From: an uncultured Solobacterium sp.
GTDB taxonomy: Bacteria; Bacillota_I; Bacilli_A; Erysipelotrichales; Erysipelotrichaceae
Assembly (NCBI GenBank): GCA_900552125.1
Contig: URYK01000069.1
Location: 1 to 9,389, forward strand
Direction of reading: 5' to 3'
Length of the DNA: 9,389 nt
Part shown: piece after piece, positions 1-7,609 of the stretch
Numbering within the stretch: position 1 is the stretch's first letter
Layout: each line of letters starts with the position of its first letter
Notes under the pieces: model-generated
The model's database searches: none
What the model was told of the DNA's origin: nothing
The model's input: only the letters and a program-made list of their open reading frames with translations
Program-made: the position numbers and the translations under genes

Positions 1-231
1 TGGATTGGATGGAAGAGATGAAGTAGAATGAATGATGATCTGCAGTGGAACCGGGCGGGAAAACTGCAGGTGTTATCAGTATTGAACGTATAGCTATATG
101 GAGAAAAAGAGAGGAAAGACGAGAGACTTTGGAATGAATCAAGTTGGATGTTTTTTCTTTTTGGGATAATTAAACGTATAGCTATATACAGAAAATTGTT
201 TATAGATAATATTCGAGAGGAATATAGAGGA
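1..231 (+). other. leader region before the first glycosyltransferase
   Basis: No complete gene is convincing here. All three forward frames from the left edge close by base 31 (TGA 19-21, TAG 24-26, TGA 29-31), so an upstream gene could end here, but I cannot tell which frame is real. An ATG at 28, overlapping the TGA of 29-31, opens a 21-codon frame that stops at 91-93; I do not recognise it. A 7-bp inverted repeat (CTGCAGT 40-46, ACTGCAG 63-69) has a 16-nt loop and no T-run, so it is not a good terminator. A 15-bp direct repeat lies at 85-99 and 173-187. No clear promoter was found. Confidence 0.4.
85..195. repeat. pair of 15-bp direct repeats with palindromic core
   Basis: AACGTATAGCTATAT occurs exactly at 85-99 and again at 173-187. 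After two differing bases both copies continue with AGAAAA (102-107 and 190-195), so 21 of 23 positions match at 88-bp spacing. The core TATAGCTATA is a perfect 10-bp palindrome. The pair precedes the likely start at 232. It could be a regulator-binding pair or a duplication left by recombination; the sequence does not decide. Confidence 0.6.
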
Positions 232-1500
232 ATGTTAAAAAAGAAAAATCTTCTGATCTACGCTCATTACTATATTCCAGATACTGCGTCAACGGGGCAG
301 ATCCTCCGTGAATTGGCGGAGGGTATGCTGGATAAATTCGACATAACAGTCATCTGCGTGGTGCCGAGTTACTTAGGGACGATTGAGGATAAATATAAGA
401 CACGGAAATATTACGAAGAAGAAATCAATGGTGTAAAGGTTCTGCGAATCCGAGTACCGGAGTTCAGCAAGACCAATAAAAAGAGCCGTGTAAAGAATAT
501 TGTTTCTTATTTCTTTGGAGCAATGGGTGCAACTTTTAAGGTTGGCAAGATGGACTATATTTTTTCCATCTCACAACCGCCTATTCTTGGAGGACTGCTG
601 GGTGTTTGGGGCAAGTGGGTGAAGCATGCTAAGTATATCTATAACATTCAGGATTTCAACCCGGAGCAGGTGTTGGCTGTTGGTTATACCAAGAGCAAAC
701 TGGTGACAGATGCCATGATGTGGTTCGACAAGTTCAGTTGCAAGCGTAGTGACTTGATAATCACGGTTGGTCGTGATCTGGTGGAGACGGTGGAGAACCG
801 CTTCAAGGGTAAGAAAGTCCCAAAGACTGTCATGATCAACAACTGGATCGATGAGAATGAAATCTATCCGTTGGATGAGAGAAATGAAAGAGTTGTTGCT
901 TTCAAGAAGAAGTACGGTTTGGATGGTAAGTTCGTCATTATGTATTCAGGCAATATTGGACTGTATTATGACCTAGAGAATCTGATGAAGGTTGTGGAGA
1001 GAATCAAGCCGGGTACTAAGACTGCGGATGGCAGAGAGGTTGTGTTTGCTTTTGTTGGTGCCGGTTCTGTGCTGGATAAGCTAGTGCTGTATGTGAAAGA
1101 GCGTCACATGGACAATGTGGTATTCATTCCATATCAGGATAAGGCAGATCTTATATATTCTTTGAATGCTGGTGATGTTCACTGGTGTGTGAACGCGAAA
1201 GGCATTAAAGGAGTGAGTTGTCCGTCGAAGGCATACGGAATAATGGCCGCAGCTAAGCCGATATTAGGAGTGCTTGAAGAAGGTTCCGAGGTTCGATATC
1301 TGATTGAAGATACACACGGTGGTCTTTGCTGTGAGCCGGGTGAATATGACAAGGTTGAGGGGAATATCCGCTGGTTCATTGAGAACGCCGGAAGTGATGA
1401 ACTGAAGATGATGGGAGCCAGAGGACGAGAGAATCTGGAGAAGAATCTGACTAGAAATGTGTCGGTGAGAAAGTATGCGGAAGAGATTTTGGAGTTGTAA
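232..1500 (+). CDS. WbuB-like family 4 glycosyltransferase
   Basis: A 422-residue cytoplasmic or membrane-associated GT-B glycosyltransferase that would add one sugar from a nucleotide donor to the lipid-linked repeat unit. The N-terminal half opens with LLIYAHYYIPDTASTGQ, the acceptor-domain start typical of WbuB/WbuB-like GT4 enzymes. The C-terminal donor domain shows MYSGNIGLYYDLENL and CPSKAYGIMAAAKPILG, where this subfamily has PSK in place of the first acid of the usual E-x7-E motif. I chose ATG 232 because GAGAGG (215-220) lies 11 bases upstream and homology begins there. The frame is open back to ATG 148, adding 28 unconvincing residues with no Shine-Dalgarno site. The gene is clearly more GC-rich than everything after 1500, which suggests a different origin. 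The donor sugar cannot be told from sequence alone. Confidence 0.87.
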   Translation: MLKKKNLLIYAHYYIPDTASTGQILRELAEGMLDKFDITVICVVPSYLGTIEDKYKTRKYYEEEINGVKVLRIRVPEFSKTNKKSRVKNIVSYFFGAMGATFKVGKMDYIFSISQPPILGGLLGVWGKWVKHAKYIYNIQDFNPEQVLAVGYTKSKLVTDAMMWFDKFSCKRSDLIITVGRDLVETVENRFKGKKVPKTVMINNWIDENEIYPLDERNERVVAFKKKYGLDGKFVIMYSGNIGLYYDLENLMKVVERIKPGTKTADGREVVFAFVGAGSVLDKLVLYVKERHMDNVVFIPYQDKADLIYSLNAGDVHWCVNAKGIKGVSCPSKAYGIMAAAKPILGVLEEGSEVRYLIEDTHGGLCCEPGEYDKVEGNIRWFIENAGSDELKMMGARGRENLEKNLTRNVSVRKYAEEILEL

Positions 1501-1511
1501 AAAGAGGGAAA

Positions 1512-2478
1512 ATGAGAAACTTAGGTATATTCTTAGTGCTCTTGTGTGCACTATGGCTAGTTGGCTTCCTTTTTGAGAATAAGCAAACGACAGATGTTAA
1601 ATTTATGTCTGTTCAACATACAAATATTTGTAGAGCTGTTGCTGCTATTATTATCATTCTTCAACATGTCTCAGGTAGATTAGGAATCAGATATTTCACA
1701 CCTCTTGGCGGAATTGGCGTAGCGATTTTTTTGATTCTTTCAGGATATGGTTTGAATGAATCCTATAAAAAAAAGAAGTCGTGGGGGGGGGTACTGGAAG
1801 CCTAAAATAAGCCGAGTTCTGATACCATATGCAATTGTTTCTATTGTTGTGATAACTATGCAGTTCTTAACCAGAACTAAAATTGAAATTCCATATTACT
1901 GGTATTTGGATTTTATGTTCTTTCAGTATTTGGTGTTTTATTTAACTATTGCGATTCCAAAGTTGTACACAAAGAGATATTTTGTGTTGTGTGTCGTAAG
2001 CACGGTGACATTTATAGGTTGTTCGTGCACGGCGAATGGACTGAGAGCAGAGCAAGCTATATCGTTTCTGGTGGGAGTATGGATATCTGATAATTATGAG
2101 AAAGTAAAAAAGTGTTTGTTGAATCCAATTGTATTAATGACATTGTTGATTAGTGGAACTTTATTGCTGGTGACTAAACAAATCCCAGCAATTCGCATGC
2201 ATGAAGGCGAAATCTTATGGCAAGGGATTCAACTTGTAATGAAAGTATCATTTGCAATGGCAGTTATTGGAGAAGTTTATCGGGCTAGAAGACTTTTTAA
2301 TAACGGCTTTATTGCCCTTGTGGGCGGAATTGCTTATGAATTATATTTGGTTCATTTTAGATTATTAGGATTACCGCAAAAAGGTGTTTGGGGAATGTGT
2401 ATTTTCTTGGGAGTAAGTATAGTTGGAGCATGGAGTGTTAACAAGATTTCTAATTATATAAAGAAAAGAATATGTTAA
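1512..2478 (+). pseudogene. acyltransferase-3 family membrane protein, frameshifted at a G9 tract
   Basis: Integral-membrane acyltransferase expected to O-acetylate (or otherwise acylate) sugars of the polysaccharide. ATG 1512 follows AGAGGG (1503-1508) and sits 11 bases after the upstream stop. The first frame (97 codons to the stop at 1803-1805) has an N-terminal membrane segment, then the family's R-x10-H motif (R41, H52) and GGIGVAIFLILSGYGLN. The second frame continues with KPKISRVLIPYAIV, several hydrophobic segments and a C-terminal GIAYELYLVHF, all typical of the family, and stops at 2476-2478. The two frames join at nine G (1783-1791). With eight G the product would read SWGGYWKPK and be 321 residues, slightly short for the family. 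It may be a dead gene, a phase-off allele, a case rescued by slippage, or a sequencing error. Confidence 0.82.
1783..1791 (+). repeat. homopolymeric G9 tract inside the acyltransferase
   Basis: Nine consecutive G follow T1782, eight bases after an A8 run (1767-1774). Removing one G restores the acyltransferase frame, giving TGG GGG GGG TAC. Removing one A from the A8 run would also restore it, with a less family-like sequence in between. Runs of this length are prone to slipped-strand mispairing and to polymerase slippage. Confidence 0.9.
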
Positions 2479-2493
2479 AGGGAAAAATGAATA

Positions 2494-2675
2494 GGTGGTC
2501 TTTGCCATGAGTTGGGAAAGTATGACAAAGTTGAGAAAATATCTGTTGCTTTATTAAAAATGCTGAAACTAGTGAGCAGAAGGAAAGGGAAAGCAGAAGC
2601 CGAGAGAATTTGAAGAAGAGATTGATTCAAGAGGGCAGTGTGAAAAGATATGTAGAGGAGATATTGAAGTTATGA
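2494..2675 (+). pseudogene. 3' remnant of a second WbuB-like glycosyltransferase
   Basis: These 182 bases align along their whole length with the last 183 bases (1318-1500) of the first glycosyltransferase gene. The only net gap is one base, missing from an A-run at 2536-2539. Correcting it gives a 60-residue tail starting GGLCHELGKYDKVEKN and ending SVKRYVEEILKL, with about 34 of 60 residues identical to the upstream enzyme by hand alignment. The 5' part of the gene is gone: similarity starts abruptly at 2494, just after an AGGG-ATG (2479-2489) that opens only a seven-codon frame. Its stop TGA (2673-2675) overlaps the ATG of the next glycosyltransferase, so the two genes were probably once translationally coupled. 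It cannot encode a working enzyme. Confidence 0.85.
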
Positions 2676-3865
2676 AGTATGATAAGATAAAAATTGTACA
2701 GATAAATACTTTTCCCTATAAAGCTACAGGAAGCATTATGATGAATATTCATAATCAGCTTTTGGAGGAGCAATATGATTCTTATGTGGTTTGGGGAAGA
2801 GGACGTGTCGCACAAAATGAGCATGAGATAGTAATTCAGGATGAGTTTGGTGTGAAATTGCATGGTGTTTATACGAGAATTACAGACAAAACAGGGTTTG
2901 CTTCTAAGAAAGCGACAAGAAAGCTGATAGATAAACTGCAGCAAATAGAACCAGATATTCTTCATTTACATAATATTCATGGATACTATTTAAATATTGA
3001 ACTGTTGTTTAATTATATCAGAGAGAACAATATAAAAGTAGTATGGACACTCCATGATTGTTGGGCATTTACTGGTCACTGTGCATACTTTGATATGGTT
3101 GGATGCAAAAAATGGAAGACAGGATGCCATGATTGTGAACAGAAGAAAACGTATCCTTCGTCATTGATAAAGGATAATTCCCGCTGGAATTGGGAGAAAA
3201 AAAGAAGTTTATTTACAAATTTAAATATAACAATAGTTACTCCATGTAAATGGTTAAAAAATATAGTAAGACAGTCTTTCTTAAAAGAATATCCTGTTGA
3301 AGTGATTTATAACGGCATTGATCTGAGTAGCTTTCATCCTGAGACAACAGACTTTGAAGAAAAATATAATTTGCAGGGAAAATATGTGATTCTTGGAGTG
3401 GCCAGTGAATGGACCAATCGAAAAGGACTAAAAGATTTTATAAAACTTGAGGAGATGTTGGATAGAACTAAATACAGGATAGTTCTAGTTGGATTAACTG
3501 AAAAACAAATTGAAGAATTACCAGATACAATTATTGGAATTAAACGAACACAAAATATACAGGAATTGGTTGGAATATATACAAGAGCAAATATCTTTTT
3601 TAACCCAACGTATGAAGATAATTTCCCAACTACAAACTTAGAAGCAATTGCATGCGGAACACCAGTAATTACTTATAATACGGGCGGAAGTCCAGAGGCA
3701 GTTACTGAAAAAACAGGAGTTGTATGTAAAGCCGGTGATGTAGAGAGTGTAAAAAGTAAAATTATTGATTGTATATCGAAAAAAATGGAAATAGCAAATG
3801 AACAGTATGATTACAAACAAATGGTTGATTGTTATATTGAATTATATAGGAAAATAGTGAAATGA
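2672..3865 (+). CDS. family 4 glycosyltransferase, WcaC-like
   Basis: A 397-residue GT-B glycosyltransferase, predicted cytoplasmic, that would add a further sugar to the lipid-linked repeat unit. The N-terminal acceptor domain carries HNIHGYYLNIELLFNYIR (residues 100-117) and WTLHDCWAFTGHCAYFD (125-141), followed by a cysteine-rich stretch (C130, C137, C145, C152, C155). This block is characteristic of the WcaC-like GT4 group known from colanic acid loci. The donor domain has NGIDLSSFHP (214-223), SEWTNRKG (245-252) and EDNFPTTNLEAIACGTPV, in which D316-x7-E324 takes the place of E-x7-E. ATG 2672 is supported by AGAGGAG (2654-2660). It overlaps the stop of a decayed upstream gene and, by four bases, the start of the next gene, so it is co-translated within the operon. 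Donor and linkage are unknown. Confidence 0.88.
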   Translation: MKYDKIKIVQINTFPYKATGSIMMNIHNQLLEEQYDSYVVWGRGRVAQNEHEIVIQDEFGVKLHGVYTRITDKTGFASKKATRKLIDKLQQIEPDILHLHNIHGYYLNIELLFNYIRENNIKVVWTLHDCWAFTGHCAYFDMVGCKKWKTGCHDCEQKKTYPSSLIKDNSRWNWEKKRSLFTNLNITIVTPCKWLKNIVRQSFLKEYPVEVIYNGIDLSSFHPETTDFEEKYNLQGKYVILGVASEWTNRKGLKDFIKLEEMLDRTKYRIVLVGLTEKQIEELPDTIIGIKRTQNIQELVGIYTRANIFFNPTYEDNFPTTNLEAIACGTPVITYNTGGSPEAVTEKTGVVCKAGDVESVKSKIIDCISKKMEIANEQYDYKQMVDCYIELYRKIVK

Positions 3866-4977
3866 AAAAAATATTATATATGACAAATTTGCCAGTTCCT
3901 TATAAAATTGATTTTTTTAATGAACTTGGAAGAAATATGAATTTAACAGTTGTTTTTGAAAGACGCAAAGCTTCCGACAGAGAAGATTCTTGGCTTTCTT
4001 CAAGTTTTCTTAATTTTAATGCCGTGTTTATGAATGGTAAAGAATATGGAAATGAGGCTGCATTATGTCCTGAAATTTGTTCAATAATAAAAAAAGGAAA
4101 GTTTGATGAAATTGTTGTTGGGGCATATTATACATTAACGGGAATGCTGGCTATTCAATATATGAAAACTCATAAAATATCATATTATATAAGTTCTGAT
4201 GGTGGATTTATAAAAAATGAAAAGAAAATAAAAAAATATATAAAACAATATTTTATACAAGGGGCAAAAGGATATTTTTCACCAAGTAAGATAACCGATA
4301 AATATTTGATTTATTACGGTGCAAATGAGAAAAAAATATATAGATATCCATTCACATCATTAAAAAATAGTGATCTTATAATGAAGACACTTAATAATTC
4401 AGAAAAGCAAATACTAAAAAAGAAATTAAACATAACAGAAGAAAAAATAGTATTAGGCGTAGGTCAGTTTATCCCAAGAAAAGGATGGAATACTTTAATG
4501 GAGGCATCATTAAATTTATCAAAAAAAAATGGGATATATATTATTGGTGGAAAAGCGACAGAGGAATATATTCTGTTAAAGAAAAAAATGAATTTAGATA
4601 ATGTGCATTTTATAGATTTTAAAAATAAAGATATTTTAAAAGAATACTATTATGTGGCAGATGTTTTTGTTTTGCCAACAAGAGAGGATATATGGGGGCT
4701 TGTTATAAATGAGGCACTTGCGTATGGTTTGCCAGTGATTACAACAGATAAATGTATGGCAGGTCTTGAAATGATTGAAGATGGAAAAAATGGTTATATT
4801 ATTCCAGTTAATAGTGTAAAAAAATTGGCTGAAAAACTGACATTTATATTATCTGAAAAGGATTTTTATGAAGAAATGAGAAAGGGATGTTTAAAAACAG
4901 CTGAAGCCTATACTATTGAAAAAATGTCAGAGGCCTATGAAAAAATATTGCAGAGATATGAATGCAGCGAAACATAA
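3862..4977 (+). CDS. family 4 glycosyltransferase
   Basis: A 371-residue GT-B enzyme, predicted cytoplasmic, acting on the growing lipid-linked oligosaccharide. The N-terminus MTNLPVPYKIDFFNELG is the usual opening of this GT4 subgroup. The donor domain shows LGVGQFIPRKGWNTL (residues 198-212, with R206-K207 at the expected phosphate-binding position). It also has LPTREDIWGLVINEALAYG (271-289), where D276-x7-E284 matches the acidic motif, then DGKNGYIIPVN. The start ATG shares the ATGA with the preceding stop, so translation is probably coupled; the Shine-Dalgarno site is weak (AGGAAA, 3848-3853). The gene is very A-rich with many AAA runs, like its downstream neighbours and unlike the first gene. 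Which sugar it transfers cannot be said. Confidence 0.88.
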   Translation: MKKILYMTNLPVPYKIDFFNELGRNMNLTVVFERRKASDREDSWLSSSFLNFNAVFMNGKEYGNEAALCPEICSIIKKGKFDEIVVGAYYTLTGMLAIQYMKTHKISYYISSDGGFIKNEKKIKKYIKQYFIQGAKGYFSPSKITDKYLIYYGANEKKIYRYPFTSLKNSDLIMKTLNNSEKQILKKKLNITEEKIVLGVGQFIPRKGWNTLMEASLNLSKKNGIYIIGGKATEEYILLKKKMNLDNVHFIDFKNKDILKEYYYVADVFVLPTREDIWGLVINEALAYGLPVITTDKCMAGLEMIEDGKNGYIIPVNSVKKLAEKLTFILSEKDFYEEMRKGCLKTAEAYTIEKMSEAYEKILQRYECSET

Positions 4978-5071
4978 ATATTTAAAACAGTGAAAAGAAT
5001 TATTAAAGTGCTTAGTTGACTAAGTAAAAGTTGAAATATTGTTGTGAAAGTAATTATAGAGAGTGTATTAA

Positions 5072-6403
5072 ATGAATAAGAAATTAATGGTGAAAAAAAG
5101 TACAGTAATAGATACTTTTGTGTATATTGGGATTTTTGTGGTAGTTTTATTCTTTTTAATTGGATTGGATTATAGCAATTCTGATAGACTGGTAATTGTC
5201 AGTTTTATAATTAATGGAAGTATATTATTTGGATTAATAATCTGGGATTCATATCCAGTTAGTATCAGGAAGATAGGATATACTTTTGCATTTATATTTC
5301 ATTTTATGGCACCAATGCAACAATATACTTTAAAAACAGTATTCTGGAATTACTCAGGCATGAATTTAAATTATTCAGAGTCTGAATATCTTTATGCCAA
5401 TATTATTCTTTTTCTTTCTATTCTTTTTTTTGAAGTGGGATATAGAAGTCACAAAAAAATAAATAGACAAAGTGTAGAAAATAATAATTATTTCAAAATG
5501 AGTTTATCATCTGCAAAAGCGGTGACGATATTGAGTATTGGTGCAATTATTATATTAGGTTTAACAGGTAATATTGCTCATGCATCTGATTCTGAATCTG
5601 CTATAGTAATTCAATTATTTAATATTTTAAGATATATACCAGTGTCATCTATACTGCTATTACTAATTGATTCCACCAGAAGAATAAAAACAAAACAAAT
5701 ATGTAGAAGTATTATCTGGATGATTTGTATTGTAATCTATTTTCCTCTTTGGGGGAGTTTGGCACGTTTTATTTTGCTGGGAACATACGTTGTCTTTGCA
5801 GCGTTTGAATTGCGAAAAAGTAAATATAAATCCCTTTTGTTCGGGGGCTTTTTCCTAGGATTTTGTTTAATGTTTTCAGAAACAAGGCATATGACTAGTT
5901 TTAGGGATATAATATTGAATAGAACTATTAATTTTAATCATGTGGATTTTGACGCGCATCAACTTTTGATGGCAAGTATAAAATATGTAAATAATAATCA
6001 TATTTTTTACGGCTTGAATATATTTTCTGCACTATTTTTTTTATTACCGCGAAGTGTATGGAAGGGAAAGGCTGAGGGAACAGGGTCAATTGTAATGAAA
6101 TATTTTGGCTCATGGCAATTAAATGTTAGTACCCCTTTGGTAGCAGAATTATATACAGCGTTTAGTATCTGGGGAGTGATTTTAGGTTTTTTACTGTTGG
6201 GAAAAATGATTTATAAAATAGATCAGTGGAGTTATTCATATGAGCCAATTAAAATATCGCTGTTTTGTTTGTTTGCTGGAATGACTACATATATTTTACG
6301 AGGGTCATTACTTGCTTCAGTGGCTTTCACAGGGGGATTAGTTGTATCAATGTTTTTTACTTTTTTTGTGTGCAAAATATTTAATGGCGAATTAAAAATT
6401 TAA
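5072..6403 (+). CDS. wzy: Wzy-type oligosaccharide repeat unit polymerase
   Basis: A 443-residue polytopic membrane protein that would join flipped repeat units into polymer on the outer face of the membrane. I count about 12 hydrophobic segments (roughly residues 12-32, 40-58, 66-85, 107-125, 148-168, 180-200, 210-228, 230-247, 254-269, 310-326, 365-382, 396-437). A long polar loop precedes the last ones. HFMAPMQQYTLKTVFWNYSG resembles the N-terminal region of the O-antigen polymerase family (PF14296-like). LLPRSVWKGKAEGTG resembles the conserved PRSxW-K-xGTG loop of such polymerases, and PLVAELYTAFSIWGVILG resembles the following re-entry region. ATG 5072 has AGAGAG (5058-5063) at good distance. 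The 94-bp gap upstream is the largest in the second half of the operon. Wzy proteins diverge strongly, so the call rests on topology, motifs and the neighbouring Wzx. Confidence 0.85.
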   Translation: MNKKLMVKKSTVIDTFVYIGIFVVVLFFLIGLDYSNSDRLVIVSFIINGSILFGLIIWDSYPVSIRKIGYTFAFIFHFMAPMQQYTLKTVFWNYSGMNLNYSESEYLYANIILFLSILFFEVGYRSHKKINRQSVENNNYFKMSLSSAKAVTILSIGAIIILGLTGNIAHASDSESAIVIQLFNILRYIPVSSILLLLIDSTRRIKTKQICRSIIWMICIVIYFPLWGSLARFILLGTYVVFAAFELRKSKYKSLLFGGFFLGFCLMFSETRHMTSFRDIILNRTINFNHVDFDAHQLLMASIKYVNNNHIFYGLNIFSALFFLLPRSVWKGKAEGTGSIVMKYFGSWQLNVSTPLVAELYTAFSIWGVILGFLLLGKMIYKIDQWSYSYEPIKISLFCLFAGMTTYILRGSLLASVAFTGGLVVSMFFTFFVCKIFNGELKI

Positions 6404-6445
6404 TGTTTCAACTGTAAAAAATATATGAAAGTAGCGAAAGGAAAA

Positions 6446-7588
6446 ATGATTAAGATGAAAATTGCTTTGGTAAAACAAGATGTATATCAAGATTTATATG
6501 TTGGAAATAAAGATATGTCGTTGGCAGAATTATTGTATTCATCGGCAGGCCGTGTTGGTCCGATTAGTTTGTTTGATGAGTATGATTGCGATTTTTATAT
6601 TGTAAAAGAAGAAAATACTTCAGAATGCCATGTGTGGGAAAAGGTTATGCCCAAAATGGTTAAGGAGTTTCGGAAATTAAAAACACAGACAGTTAAATCT
6701 GTTAAGGGAATGGATTTTCATGAACCAGGCAGTGATAAACCAAATGGATATTATGCTGTGAAATGTAATAGTATTGATTGGAGTAAATATGATGCAGTCA
6801 TTTCGATAAATGTTTCTGTACCGACACAAATTGTTCAAAAATATCCACAAGTATTATGGGCATATATGATTGGAGAGGCTAATTTTATGTTAGACAAAGT
6901 CTATTTTGGATATGATGTCTGTTTAAATCAGTTGATACGTGGAGAAAATGACCTAATACACGGGGTGATGGATTTTCCATATACTTTTGTTAACAAAGAT
7001 CATTTGGAAAGAGTTTTATATGATGAGTTTGGTAAAGTAGAAAAGTCTGGAATCTATGGAGAAATTAATACAACTACTGAAAGACCGGTAAGAAATATCC
7101 CGCAATTTGAACCAATAAGTAAGGCTACAGGAGAACCTATTTTAGTTCATAAACAGAATATAAAAAATAATCTTGTTGAAATGTATAAAGCAAAGTATTA
7201 CTTAAAAGTTGGAGGAAGACAGACAAGAGGAAATGGAGCTATTGAAGCAATTTCATTAGGAACAGTTGCGTTACTTTCGCCAAGTGACATTATTTGTGGA
7301 CAGGTACTACCGAAAGAAGCCTGGGTTTTTAATGCAGAAGACGCAATAGAAAAAATTAATTATTTGAATAGTAACCCAGAAGAATATAAGAAGTTGTTGG
7401 AGCTTGAAAGAAATTTGGTTCAGCAGTTTGTAATTGATTATCCTAAATTCTGGTTGGAAAAGGCTGTAGAATTAAAAAAAGAAACCGGTGCAAATAAAGT
7501 ATATAAATATTCTAATGCAAAATATTTTTCAGACATTGTAAAGCGATATAAGAATAAGAAAAAAAGAATTCAGATAATAGGAAAATAA
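6446..7588 (+). CDS. putative GT-B glycosyltransferase-like protein
   Basis: A protein of about 380 residues that I do not place in a named family with certainty. There are no membrane segments or signal peptide, so it is probably cytoplasmic. Residues 1-10 (MIKMKIALVK) look like a first Rossmann strand. KYDAVISINVSVPTQIV and VLWAYMIGE read like the end of an acceptor domain. KYYLKVGGRQTRGNGAIEAISLGTVALLSPSDI (about 250-282) then resembles the donor-site region of GT-B or exostosin-type enzymes, with a small motif around E267. The C-terminus is basic (KRYKNKKKRIQ). ATG 6446 is preferred because AAAGG (6437-6441) precedes it closely; ATG 6455 is possible, and ATG 6425 has no Shine-Dalgarno site. 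Its place between wzy and wzx supports a role in repeat-unit assembly or modification. Confidence 0.6.
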   Translation: MIKMKIALVKQDVYQDLYVGNKDMSLAELLYSSAGRVGPISLFDEYDCDFYIVKEENTSECHVWEKVMPKMVKEFRKLKTQTVKSVKGMDFHEPGSDKPNGYYAVKCNSIDWSKYDAVISINVSVPTQIVQKYPQVLWAYMIGEANFMLDKVYFGYDVCLNQLIRGENDLIHGVMDFPYTFVNKDHLERVLYDEFGKVEKSGIYGEINTTTERPVRNIPQFEPISKATGEPILVHKQNIKNNLVEMYKAKYYLKVGGRQTRGNGAIEAISLGTVALLSPSDIICGQVLPKEAWVFNAEDAIEKINYLNSNPEEYKKLLELERNLVQQFVIDYPKFWLEKAVELKKETGANKVYKYSNAKYFSDIVKRYKNKKKRIQIIGK

Positions 7589-7609
7589 GCATAAAAAGAG
7601 GGATAGATT

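Noticed and set aside
1..31. C-terminus of an upstream gene
   Set aside because: All three frames close within 31 bases and give plausible but different tails, so none can be assigned.
148..231. Upstream ATG at 148 as start of the first glycosyltransferase
   Set aside because: There is no Shine-Dalgarno site before it, the 28 extra residues do not resemble the family's N-terminus, and they include the direct-repeat sequence. ATG 232 has GAGAGG at suitable spacing.
1179..1551. Two overlapping open frames on the reverse strand, 66 and 95 codons
   Set aside because: They lie antisense to a clear glycosyltransferase, have no ribosome sites and show low-complexity translations.
2627..2965. 112-codon reverse-strand frame
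   Set aside because: It is antisense to the glycosyltransferase remnant and the 2672 gene; the translation shows no family features and only reflects AT-rich complement sequence.
3638..3820. 60-codon reverse-strand frame
   Set aside because: It is antisense to the conserved donor domain of a real gene and has no supporting signals.
5011..5024. Small inverted repeat CTTAG-TTGA-CTAAG before wzy, considered as a terminator
   Set aside because: The stem is only 5-6 bp and AT-rich, and no T-run follows, so internal termination is not supported.
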